Shown here piece after piece: positions 1 to 10,948 of a DNA stretch of 64,000 bases. The notes under the pieces were generated by a model, which was given only the letters and a program-made list of their open reading frames with translations, did not search any database and was not told where the DNA came from. The position numbers were made by a program, and so were the translations under genes. The stretch lies in assembly GCF_000004825.1 (NCBI RefSeq), contig NW_008805102.1:1-64000 (forward strand), given 5' to 3'. Numbering within the stretch: position 1 is the stretch's first letter; each line of letters starts with the position of its first letter. The stretch comes from Heterostelium album PN500 (taxonomy: Eukaryota; Evosea; Eumycetozoa; Acytosteliales; Acytosteliaceae).

Positions 1-166
1 CCCTTACCCTTACCCTTACCCTTACCCTACCCTTACCCTTACCCTTACCCTTACCCTTACCCTTACCCTTACCCTTACCCTTACCCTTACCCTTACCCTT
101 ACCCTTACCCTTACCCTTACCCTTACCCTACCCTTACCCTTACCCTTACCCTTACCCTTACCCTAC
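1..166. repeat. Telomere-like CCCTTA array
   Basis: A near-perfect tandem array of the hexamer CCCTTA (TAAGGG on the other strand), with a few five-base CCCTA variants near positions 25, 127 and 162. The C-rich strand reads 5'->3' from base 1, as expected for the left end of a chromosome. The array runs directly into a GC-rich satellite at 167. The sequence shows the array. That it is the true chromosome end, not an internal telomere-like block, is inference from its position at the window edge. Confidence 0.93.
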
Positions 167-458
167 CCCTGTGGCAACCCGGGGCTATGCCCTGTGGCAA
201 CCCGGGGCTATGCCCTGTGGCAACCCGGGGCTATGCCCTGTGGCAACCCGGGGCTATGCCCTGTGGCAACCCGGGGCTATGCCCTGTGGCAACCCGGGGC
301 TATGCCCTGTGGCAACCCGGGGCTATGCCCTGTGGCAACCCGGGGCTATGCCCTGTGGCAACCCGGGGCTATGCCCTGTGGCAACCCGGGGCTATGCCCT
401 GTGGCAACCCGGGGCTATGCCCTGTGGCAACCCGGGGCTATGCCCTGTGGCAACCCGC
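167..458. repeat. GC-rich 23-bp subtelomeric satellite
   Basis: Twelve complete 23-bp units (167-442) and a partial thirteenth ending in CAACCCG. The core is GGCAACCCGGGGC. Units look identical, which suggests recent amplification or homogenisation. The GC content is far above the rest of the window. Because 23 is not a multiple of three and no unit has a stop in the + frames, all three + frames stay open as a cycling peptide; I take this as a by-product of the repeat, not a gene. The array starts inside the last telomere hexamer with no spacer. Confidence 0.95.
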
Positions 459-500
459 ATATTAATCATCAGGTAAACCTGACGATTAATATGCGGGTTG
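451..500. repeat. 50-bp near-perfect palindrome at satellite boundary
   Basis: The left arm (451-473) and right arm (478-500) are 23-bp inverted copies with one mismatch around a TAAA spacer. The left arm opens with CAACCCG, which is also the tail of the truncated thirteenth 23-bp unit. The right arm is the beginning of the following 147-bp repeat. The joint therefore shares a short homology with both neighbouring repeats. Confidence 0.9.
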
Positions 501-795
501 CAGATAAATTGGAGTGTAATAACTATCTTTTATTTCTGTAATTGAAATCTTGAATAATTGATTGAAAGTACATAACAATATTTTTTAGTTTTGCATTTTG
601 TACAACCATATTTGTCAAGGTAAACCTGACGATTAATATGCGGGTTGCAGATAAATTGGAGTGTAAATAGATATGTTTTATTTATGTAATTGAATTTTTG
701 AATAATTGATTGAAATTATTATACAATATTATTTTGTTTTGCATTTTGTCCTAACATTTTAGTAAAGGTAAACCTTGACGATTAAGATGGGATTG
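474..795. repeat. Diverged tandem repeat, period about 147 bp
   Basis: Copies start at 474, 621 and 769, each opening with TAAACCTGACGATTAA or a close variant. The first two copies are similar across their length, sharing tracts such as GCAGATAAATTGGAGTGTAA and GAATAATTGATTGAAA. The third keeps only about 25 bases before similarity is lost. It looks like the eroding edge of a subtelomeric satellite. Confidence 0.85.
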
Positions 796-1370
796 ATTCA
801 AATGTTTAAAGATTTATTTATTCATTGATTTAATAACTCATTGATTTAATCATGTTTTCTATTCTTTCAATCTTAATTGATAAATACTTATATATTTATT
901 GTTTTGAATTAATTCATATATTAATTCATTCATTTATTCAATCACTCATTCATGAATTTATTTATTTGATTTCTAATTCACTCATTAACTCATTCACTCA
1001 TACATTTATTCATTTATTGATTTATTCATATATAAACATATCTATTATTCAACATTCACAATCATTATTAGATTCATTAATTCAATGGATTTATAGTTTA
1101 TTCATTTTCTTATTCATCAACTCCTCATTTATACTTTCATTCATTCTTTTATTAACTCATTTACTTACTTATACTTAAATTCTTATTCATTCATTTTAAC
1201 TCTTTCAGTTTTTTAGAAATATTTATTTATTTATTATTTATTTATTTATTATTTATTATTTATCACATTTTATTCTCCATTCATTTACATTCATTTTATA
1301 TATTTCATTCAATCATTATATCCATTCGTTTTTATATAAATTTATGTTATTCATTATTCTTTAATCATAG
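796..1370. repeat. Degenerate ATTCATT-rich low-complexity tract
   Basis: The sequence is dominated by irregular ATTCATT, TTATTCATT and TTTATTTATT words. An open frame at 852-1178 translates to a monotonous Ile/Leu/His/Ser peptide and is best explained by the repeat. No gene is supported. Confidence 0.75.
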
Positions 1371-3560
1371 ATTCCCAAGTAAATGATGTTTATTGATATA
1401 TTAATTGTTCTCATAACATTTATTATTGTTTTGTGTTGCTACTGATGTCATTAATATTGATTCAGCTATTAATGTTGTAGTTGTTGATAATACATGTCAT
1501 CTATAAATAATCTGTAATCTAAATTGATAATTTATTAAATAATAAATGATTAGTAACATTTTATTCATATAATTTAAATTCTAAACTTACTCTTAATCTT
1601 GTCGCCTCAAATTGTAATCCAAACTTATTAGGTTAACCAACAGCAATACGTTGATCAAAGCTAACCTTTAGAACAACAAATTGTATTTGAAGAATATCAT
1701 TTCAAACGCAATCAAATCTGAATCTAAATTAATTTGGTTCTTTATATTATTATTGTGTATATTAGTTAATTGTATCATATAAACAAATTTGCTATCATTA
1801 CATACCAATACCTAGATTCTTAAATCTAAATGATCCTCTGGCTATTAGTGTGAACCAACATGATCAGTTCAAATAGTGAATGTCTGTTAGGATAAGCTTA
1901 TTTGTCGAATTGGAACACATTTTTTTGGCTTTAAGTAGCAGGGCGTGTCAACAACTATTCTTTGGTTCTGTTGAACCATAGTGTCATGAGAATGTTTATG
2001 ATCTTATCGTTTGAAGTGTTGGTTGGTTGTGTGCACTGGATCCTTCAACATCTAAAGTTCTTTCTGATAGTATTGTAAACTTGTTGGTTCCTTTAATGAT
2101 TGAATCCAAACAGTCGACCGACTCCACTATCACCACAATTATTGTTGCATTTCACTGAAACCTCCAACGCTGTTGTTCTTTTAAAGCAGATTTTGATTGA
2201 TATTCACTACAGTGTTGGCTCTGTTTAACATCTAAAGCTAAATGATATTTTCGTTCTATTAATTTGAGTTTCTATAGAGACGTTTTATAATGGATGTCTG
2301 TTAGAATACAAATTATATACAATTATTATAAACTATTATAAATTACATATAACACCTACATGTTTGCTAGCTTTGATAATCTTTGAAGTTCATCTAATAC
2401 TAACAGTGTTGTGCCTCGTGATTGTTGATAGTTGATGATGATGATGATATTTATTTACTCTAAAGTAATGATTGTAGATGTGTGATCTAGTTTTGTGCTT
2501 ATTTCAGGCTATCATGTTGTTTTGGAAGTGGTGGATGATTTTACTATTCCTTTATGTTGATATTGTTTTTGTTGTAGTGTGTATGACTTTGTTGCTAACC
2601 CATTGTCTTACTATGAACTTGGTATTGTCTGTAAAGTGCTGTTGGCCTGCGTGTAAAGAAATAGAGACCTCTAAACAATTTGATATGATTCAGCCAATAC
2701 CAAACCTTCTTCACTTGCGTTGACGTAGAGATATATTGTCTAATATACCCCTGTAAAGCTCATGATTATTAATTCTATTGAATCTACGTCCTGTTCTTAA
2801 TAGCTAAATATTCAATGATGATTTTATAGAATAAATAAACAAGTTAGATTAAATAATTATTTTAATAATTTTAATAACAAATATTTCCTCTAGATGTTGT
2901 ATCTTTGTAGTAAATCCAACACTATCATCCAGCTTTTGGTTTTGTTGATTGTCGTTCATTCTGTATTATAATTATATTTTCTTTTATAATAGTCGTAACT
3001 GCTGCTACCTATATCAATTGTTATTAATTACTATTTATAATCTACTTTTCTTTAGATCGGAATAACAATAAACATGCTATAAATAGTGATCGATATAGTT
3101 TTATGTGTTATCCATTCAACTACGACGTTGTTGTAATTTCAATACCCAAATGATTATTATTAATTATAGAGTGATTAGTCTTTTAATAACTTACAATACT
3201 ACAACAGATAACAGAGCTTTCAAATGATTGAAACCCAGTGTTGGTTGGAATTCGCAAACAATATAAATTAGAATCTTCTTTTAATAATATTATTATTGTG
3301 ATCATACCAACGGATTCATCCGTTTTTTTTTTTTTTTTTTTTTAAAGAATTTCAATAAATTTATTAATATTCATTAATGTTTACTACTACAACTCTGATA
3401 TTATGTTTTTTCCTATTAATAAACTTTTAAGATCGAATTTGATTTGATTTGATCATATTATAGCTAAAGTAAATAAATAATAGTTAGTATGGATAATTAC
3501 CAAGATATGATCGAGTGATCAGCTCTCGGATGATTGACAAAGATAGGATGTAAACGATGA
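1371..3560. other. Gene-free AT-rich subtelomeric sequence
   Basis: No supported gene. The open frame at 2478-2723 is hydrophobic and low in complexity, and a competing frame over the same bases looks slightly more protein-like but is interrupted, so this may be an eroded exon. A run of about 22 T lies at 3320-3343. No RNA gene was recognised. Confidence 0.6.
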
Positions 3561-3790
3561 TAGCGAATATAGATTTGACAGGTACACAGCTTTGGCAACA
3601 ATATTTTACTCTATGATGGCACTCTTCACGATGATCCAGTCTTCACTGTGTTTTTCTATCCTATCAATACGATGATGTGCACTTAAAGGACAGTGTTGTT
3701 AAAGTGAAGGCTCTCTATCCTTCACTCATGCACCAGGCTCGTTTGACTTTTAAAGTAGCGGTAGTGACATAAGCAAATTGAAGGATCTTG
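3561..3790 (+). pseudogene. Eroded coding fragment, also present near 5.2 kb
   Basis: The tract around 3610-3690 is clearly related to 5235-5315: both carry CACGATGA(T/C)CCAGTCTTC, TTTCTATCCT and a following GATGTGCA. Further on (about 3680-3770) one frame stays open for about 33 codons with ordinary amino-acid composition. I do not recognise the parent protein. Seen: two diverged copies. Inferred: they are remains of a subtelomeric gene or element family. Confidence 0.4.
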
Positions 3791-4061
3791 ATTTGAGCAG
3801 ACATGGCGTTGTTCTACCATAATTAACCAAACTATCAGCAAAGATTGGAACCTATCTAACATTCTATTATTCATACTACTCAATCACTATAGCTTTACAC
3901 AGAGTTTAATGTTTCGGGCAAGATAAAGAGAGTAATGATCGCTTAACCAACGGCGGTAGTTTAGTGATTCCGTGTTTATCATTGATACTCAAATAAATCC
4001 AACATACAGCCAAACAATCAAATAATCAAACAATCAACATTCAAATAACCAAACAATACAA

Positions 4062-4154
4062 ATATCAATATCAATATCAATATCAATATCAATATCAATA
4101 TCAATATCAATATCAATATCAATATCAATATCAATATCAATATCAATATCAATA
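4062..4154. repeat. ATATCA hexamer microsatellite
   Basis: About 15 tandem copies of ATATCA, nearly perfect, preceded by looser CAAATAATC-type words from about 4010. Confidence 0.93.
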
Positions 4155-4194
4155 AATATTTATTTTTTTAAAGTATACATGTACAACCATTACT

Positions 4195-4760
4195 TATAGT
4201 AAAGGTGTAGGATACTACCCTAGAGTTCGTATTTATTTATTATTAGAGAAGTTCGGCCATAGGCAGGCTGAGATGGCCATCATTTGGAATAAGAGATTAT
4301 GTTCCCATTGATTTGGTTTTTGGTAGAAGGAATGTAATTATTCTAACAGGACATAAACCACTCGTTATTCACCTATGATAAGCTTGCTAATTACTGTCGG
4401 TATCAACATAAAGGAAGATACTAGAGTTGCTGAATTAATCTATCAATCTGATATAGAAATCATAAAGAAATATTCGATTATTGTTTCATTATAATCGAGA
4501 TGTAATATGCCCAAACAAACTAGTCGATATCAGTAGATGCCTATCCAAGAAGTTGGGTGACTATTGCAGTATCGAGAGTGCTTTGAACTGGTGATGATCC
4601 ATGTTCATCTATTTAAAGATCAAAGATGTATTCATCAAGAAGGTACAGTGAAATTAAATGAGATATTCGGTCAGAAGTTCAAGATGAATTAATCACAACT
4701 CACAATATAGAATTAGAAGACAAAGAAGATCAACTTTAAATAATACAAATAAAGAATAAT
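4195..4760 (+). mobile_element. Possible fossil of a retroelement (RNase H-like tract)
   Basis: A strongly decayed stretch in which short pieces resemble the RNase H part of a Ty3/gypsy-type LTR retroelement polyprotein. It has many breaks and is old. No terminal repeats were found. The family call is a weak impression from short similarity only. Confidence 0.2.
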
Positions 4761-5527
4761 TTGGAATTAATTTGTTTTTTGAGATTATATTGTATTATCT
4801 AACTGTATTTTTTATTTTGTGTGTCTAAACCTTTTCTTTTCATTCACCAATTGGGAATTGAATGATATATATCATTAATTCTTGTGATTGCTTAGTTTCA
4901 TTGGACAGAATAATCACTTTGGTGGGTGAATTATTATCTCTATTTTGAGCAGAGGGCTATTATTAGGATAATAATATTAATTTGAATATGAATATGAATA
5001 TGAATTGGAATATGAATTTGAATTGGAATTGGAATATGAATATGAATTTGAATTGAATATAAATACATGATTTTTATTAATCCGCAAGCGGTACAAATAC
5101 CCAACAGATTCGAACCCATTTCTTAATAGTAAATTGGTTAAATACTTCCATTTGTGATAATCGAAATTATTGAACAAATTAATTTTTTTTTAATATTTAT
5201 TCTGCATTTTTTTTCATTCATTCATTTCACTCTACGGTGGATGATATTCCTCACGATGACCCAGTCTTCTTCATTTTGTATTTCTATCCTTTTTAACAAT
5301 ACCATGATGTGCAACTGCAATGGTCATATGCAAACTACGATAGGTCAACAATATGAAACTGAAACTATTGGTGTGGTAGTAACACATCATACAAATTTAT
5401 TAATAAATTCAAAGATATATATTAATTAATAACATAAACAGATTAATGAAACACTCTTTATTTATTTTTGTATCTAATCATTTCTATTTCTATCTCTATT
5501 TCTAAATTTACTACGATAATGTTTGAG
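4761..5527. other. Intergenic with (TATGAA)n tract and second eroded fragment
   Basis: A degenerate TATGAA/TTTGAA/TTGGAA hexamer tract lies at 4981-5068. Downstream of it a minus-strand frame (about 5060-5177) encodes an ordinary-looking 35-residue stretch, perhaps another coding relic. The copy of the 3.6-kb fragment lies at about 5225-5320. No intact gene is supported. Confidence 0.6.
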
Positions 5528-8500
5528 TCAAGTTGTTCCAGTTGTTAGATAACAAAGAGTCAACTCTGAACATTGTTTACCAAATTCAAATTGTTGACAT
5601 TGTGCCTTGAAGATTTCGGAATTCTCCTTGACTCCATCAGCTAAAGCACAGGTACTAGAGCAATAGTATTTCTTCAGATTCTCTTCTTCTAGTAAATATG
5701 GAATACTATTCTTGCAACTTGGACAGTAATGGACTGTTCTCAATTGTCTTGTTTGCTTGCCTGACATACTGATTCCTGCATTCAGAACATAATTATGGTT
5801 ATCCAAACTATAATCATTTTCAGGATTGAACATTTCAACTCTATGAAGTCTTTGAATTCTATAATAATAATAATAATAATTAAATTAATTAAATAATTTG
5901 TTTTTCAACAACTTATATATTTTAACACACCTTTCAACAATAATTCTTTCATTATGAGTGACAGAGGTATTTGATTGACCATTGATTGAAAGATTATGAT
6001 ATTCCTTTACCAATCTATAAATTGCATTCTCTATGATTCCTCGATTATCATTAAATTGTAATAATTTCACTACTTCTCTTATGATTGTTTCTACATTTGA
6101 TTTGTTTACCCAAGATTCTAATATCTCTTTTAAACTTGGATTCTTTTCTGCAATCATTTTCTGTACTGTTAACCTCTTTCTTGTATTATTATTGCTATTA
6201 TTGTTGTTATTATTGTTGTTGTTGTCATCGTTAACTCTAGCTAATTTGTTTGTATCATTTAAATCTGTAGTTGATGTTCTCTTGTTGGATTGAAGGATTT
6301 GTGTTGCCTCCTGGATAACTAGTTGTAATATAGAATCGAGATCATAAGTATTCATAGTGAATCCAGATGCTTCATGAAACCTCTTGGCTCCTACCAATGA
6401 ATCATTCAAGAATGGAATGATGAAATCACAGACAATGAACGGGAAATACAATACTGGTCGGAATGAAACGAAACTATTTCCTTTAGCAATATGCTCTCTG
6501 ATTTTAGTAAGTCTTTGTGTGAATATTGCGTATAGATAGGCAAGGTAATTTACAAATATCGATGGATGGTTTGCTTCCATGTCTTTAATTTGGGGTGTAC
6601 CACAGTGCTCTCTAATAGTATGAATGGTATGAGACAAGAATGCTGAAAGATCTGATTGAATTGTCTCTAGGTACTCTGAAGGTGGGAAGAAACCAACCAG
6701 CATACAGTTCAATGCAGTAGCAAACTTTATAATGTCTGGAAGATCAGCTTCATTTCGTGACAATCTATCGATACCAGTAAATACCATAATCCACGGCTGT
6801 ATCTTGCCGGTATCAATTTCGTGTAAATCGAGTACTTTCTTGATATGTGGATCCAAACTACTATCTCTTTTCGATACTCCTTCTCCTAGATCTTTATCTA
6901 CTGGCCGATTACCTTTGTAAATGAATTTCTTTGCATATTGAATCATATTTTCGATAAATAGATTAATTGGTCCTGTAAATTATAATAAATTTAGTTAATT
7001 ATTGATTTCATTATTGAAATATAAACAACATACTAGTAGGTTCTGATCTTGTCTCTTCATAAATATCCAAATCCGAATTATCTTTATATAGAATTACTCG
7101 ATCATCTCGATGATCTTCACCATGCTCCATTGCTCCAAGGGGATTGGCACTTTTGGCAAGACGTACACATGCATACTTTAGATTTGGAATACATAACTGA
7201 CTAAACTTTACCTGAGAGTTGATTGATTTACCAAATACCCTATCGCCTCTTGGTGGCGATGTTCTGGCGTAGTAAACACCTCTATCAATGAAACCAAACA
7301 TCTCTTCCATAAACTTTTCAATCTCTGGATCAATGAGGACATCGTTGATCCAATGCTCTGTGATGTGGTGACGTTTGGAATACAACCCATGTTCATTGGA
7401 AAGCGCAAAGTATCTGGTGCCAATATCCATAATCTCTCTTTCAAACTCGTCCATCGAGATTGGCAAACGTTCAAATAACATTGTGCGACCTTTCTCCACT
7501 CGGTAGACATGACCAAAGGCAAAGTCAATTAAATAGGTACCAGTTTCAATCCGAACCGTCTTGAGCCTATCAACAAAGATAATATTTCCGTATTTCCTAA
7601 ACAAATCTAATAGCTCTTTTAACTCTGATGCATTTCGAGTGAGCCGTTCAAATCCAGCCATGATTACCAAATCCCTGGCATCCAAGTTTTGCCTAAACAA
7701 CTCCATTTGTTTTCTAAACTTGAGAAGGAACCAATATGAACTAATAACTTCCATGATAAATACAAGATGATAACTATCCAAAGGTAGATATGAAGTTGGA
7801 AGATTGGAACTAGTATTGTTGGTTGTAATCAATATTAGCATACTAAGAAGAAGAGTTATCTGTTGCAACATTGAATTACTGACTCCACTTCCTTCACATG
7901 CAGACTCTCTACAGACAATGAATACATTATTTGTTCTATTCGAGGTGATATCGAGATTCAGTTCTTCTCTTATTTGATCACAAGTCAGACGATTGCTAGT
8001 TGGTTTGGTTGTTTGTTTGGTGGTGGGTGGTTTAAGAGCTATCCTCTCTTCCCTTCTCCGCAAGAGCTCGGCAATCTGAAGATGTTTCAATACATCAAGA
8101 TGATCCAATACCAAACTATTAAGTTCTCTTTGTTTCTTCATTTTGCTTAATGAGTACATCCTTTCATTCTTTATCAATTCGTAGTATTTAGTAATATTAA
8201 TGTAATTGACACGATCACCATTAATAAATCTAAATAAATCAGTTTCATTTAATTGATCTAAATGTATAATGAATTATTAATAATCAATATAATCGATATC
8301 ATCATTAAATTATTATTAATAATAATAATAATCATACCTAAATTGATAACTCGGTCAAGTGCAAATAAATATCCACCTTTCTTTGATAGGATCATAGAAT
8401 CACGAGTATCATGAATTGAGAGCAATCCTTCGAGTGGAGTCGTAGAGAACAATCTAAACGGAATATCCATAGTTGTTGGTATTGGATTCTTCTTGGTTTT

Positions 8501-10034
8501 GAAATGAATCAAGACTAGCATCTTGGTTTGTTTGGGGAGGAATGAATAGAGACCAAGTAAATCACGAACATGAGGTTTGACACCATTCAAGTTTTTCAGA
8601 TTTGAAACTTGATTTATGAGAGTGAAACTGAGATAATCTCGCATATTCTGGTCCAACCATTGATAACTATTGATGAAAGATTCAATCACTTTAGCTGGTG
8701 GGATATCGAGACGATCGTTCTTGACTTTACACAATTTATAAACGAATTGATAGATAATGAATTGAATTCCAGTAGGGTGTGGTAAGTGACTGAAAGCATG
8801 AGGTAATAAATATAAATAGTAGAAAACTGCTAATAAATGAATAGAATAAATTTCATCCATCGATTCGAAAGATGGAGCTGATTCAAGATAGTTATGAATT
8901 TCCTTTGAGTGAAGGTTGTTTGGTTTTGGTTTTGCTGAAATTGATTGTCTTTGAACCTTTGATTGTTGTTGTTGTTGTTGTTGTTGAGTAGAAGATTGCT
9001 TTGTTATTGAAGAGGAAGTAGTAGAAGTTGTGGTGGTGGTGGTGGTGTTTGATGGTTTTTTTTTTATTGACACTTCCCATGGGTAACTTGGATCAACAGG
9101 AATCATTTTAGATGAACTATTTGACAAAGGTGTGGTGTTTGGTCTAATTCGATTTGATCTTCTACTAACACCTCTTTCTTTTTTACAACTACTATTACTA
9201 TTATTATCATTATCACTACTTTCACTATCACTACTTTCACTATCACTACAATAACTACTATCACTTTCACTATCATACTTACTACAATCACTATCACTAC
9301 AATAACTACTATCGCTTTCACTATCACACTTACTACAATCACTATCACTACAATCACTATCGCTATCACCATCACTACAATAACTATCACTATCACTGTC
9401 ACCATCACCATCACTATCACTATCACTATCCTCATTATTTCTCTTGTTATATCTTTTCTTATTTGCTATTCTCTCTCTATTTCTTTTGTTTTGAAACTTC
9501 AACATCCAAACTCACTCTTTTTGAATTAATTTCACCTTGAATTTCTTGAAACATTGGTAATGTCATTCTGACCGTTTCATCATTTTCAGCCAACACAACA
9601 TATTTAATATTCTGATAGGACACAAATATACATTCAGTTTCATCGATGTAAGAAACAATCGCTGGAAGATTGTCCTTGACAATATCTGGAACCTGATGGA
9701 GTAAATCTAGAATTGTTTTTAATGATTCTTTGGGAATTTAAATTAATTTTTTTTTTTTTTTTAATATATCTAAAGAATATTTTTTACCTTTTTCAATTCC
9801 TTTAATTAATATGACATTTGGCAAAGGATCTAATTGGAATCTTTGAAACTCATTATGTTGAACCAATCTCACACATCTATATTGTCTCAACTCATTCACT
9901 GAAATAAACATATGATATAAAGAAACATATCTATACTTTAATGTAGCTGATTTAAAGACTGAACTACTTCTTTTTCGCTGAACTAAACGATTCAATACAT
10001 CTATAATCTTTTGATTCCTTTCTGTTGGTCTCAT
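5528..10034 (-). CDS. Large protein with two tandem serine-recombinase-like domains
   Basis: Six exons join in frame: 10034-9788, 9727-9516, 9457-8338, 8257-7034, 6972-5931 and 5858-5528, giving 1,392 codons including the stop. The N-terminal 150 residues are unrecognised. Then come a Ser/Asp repeat, Thr/Gln runs and a helical region. The first resolvase-like domain (about residues 637-765) has VFIVCRES, an E-x-S-S segment and ERLTRN. The second (about 850-1020) has VYYARTS with SINSQ just after, then DRLSRN. Serine recombinases carry the nucleophilic Ser in Y-x-R-x-S near the N-terminus and a conserved D-R-L-S-R motif, so both copies keep key elements. The C-terminus has a CxxC...CxxxC pair (about 1318-1345), possibly zinc-binding. 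Function could be DNA strand exchange or a domesticated DNA-binding role. It is intron-rich and subtelomeric. The family call rests on motifs only. The second intron (9515-9458, GTGAGT donor, weak acceptor) is the least certain joint. Confidence 0.62.
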
Positions 10035-10631
10035 TTATTACTACAATTTATTTAATATTAAAGGAAACTAATTGGCGTTATATAATTATCGTTTTTTTTT
10101 TGATATATTTAATTATTATTATTTTTAAACATATTTACTATTTAATTCATTGTAATTGAAATACAATAATTCGTTTTCAATTTTACTAAATTTGTTCATT
10201 TTACCTTTATTTGTACATCAGAATGTTTTTTAACACTCATTGTTTCTTTGTTGTTTTTGCCTGACGATAACAATATTCAACAACAATAACATCTTAATAT
10301 TAGAAACAACAGGCTATTTTAAATAATACTATATTAGTAAATAATATTTAAATTAATTAATTATGATATCTGTTGTTTACATCTTTAGATAAAGATTCAA
10401 TACCAGAGTAATAATTTTTTTTGGTTTTTAAATATAATTTTAATTAATATATACTATTTAGGTTTAATTTATTATTAATACTATAACTACAAATATAATA
10501 TTATAAAGATTTTATTTTTGATTGATAAACATCATTAATTATTATTTGTGTCACAAGATTTCAAACTGATCCAAGGAAATTTGTTTTTTTTTAATCGCAT
10601 TATTTTTTTTTCAACAAATTTTTTAAATTAT
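10035..10631. other. Intergenic, upstream of recombinase-like gene
   Basis: AT-rich spacer with poly-T and poly-A runs. It must hold the promoter of the minus-strand gene that starts at 10034. No gene or RNA was recognised. Confidence 0.6.
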
Positions 10632-10855
10632 AAACTTATATTTTAACATACCTTTCAACAATAACAGGATATTCCTTTACCAATCTATAAATTGTATTCT
10701 CTATGATTCCACGATTATCATTAAATTGTAATAACCCTTATTTAACTACTTCTCTTATGATTGTTTCTACATTTGATTTACCCAAGATTCGAATATCTCT
10801 TTTGCAAATTTGGATTCTTTTCTACAATCATTTTCTGTTCTCTTTCTTTTTTTTT
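10632..10855 (-). pseudogene. Truncated duplicate of recombinase-like gene 3' part
   Basis: This segment matches about 5911-6172 at high identity, with one internal gap and a few small changes. The copied part covers the end of exon 5 and the first bases of the following intron, including the TTTTAACA(C/T)ACCTTTCAACAATAA border. Intron sequence is retained, so the copy arose at DNA level and not through mRNA. It stops in a poly-T run shortly before the elongation factor 2 stop codon. It cannot encode a working product. Confidence 0.88.
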
Positions 10856-10948
10856 TTTTTTGATCAACAATTAACTTTACAAACGATATTTTTTTTTTTT
10901 TGATTTTGAATTTTGATATTTATTTTTAAATGGTTTTTAAATTTTTGT

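Noticed and set aside
171-541. Three overlapping frames encoding a 23-residue repeat peptide
   Set aside because: They arise only because the 23-bp satellite unit has no stop in the + frames; there is no promoter or unique sequence around them.
852-1178. 108-codon frame
   Set aside because: Composed of ATTCATT-type low complexity with a monotonous translation.
4062-5068. Hexamer tracts considered as a CRISPR-like array
   Set aside because: They are simple perfect microsatellites without spacers, in a eukaryotic sequence.
5085-5125. tRNA-like B box (GGTTCGAATCT on the minus strand)
   Set aside because: The T-stem does not pair and no A box lies at a proper distance; the bases also read as ordinary codons.
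8892-9435. Val/Ile-rich and His/Thr-rich minus-strand frames
   Set aside because: Alternative frames of the Ser/Asp and Thr/Gln repeats of the recombinase-like gene.
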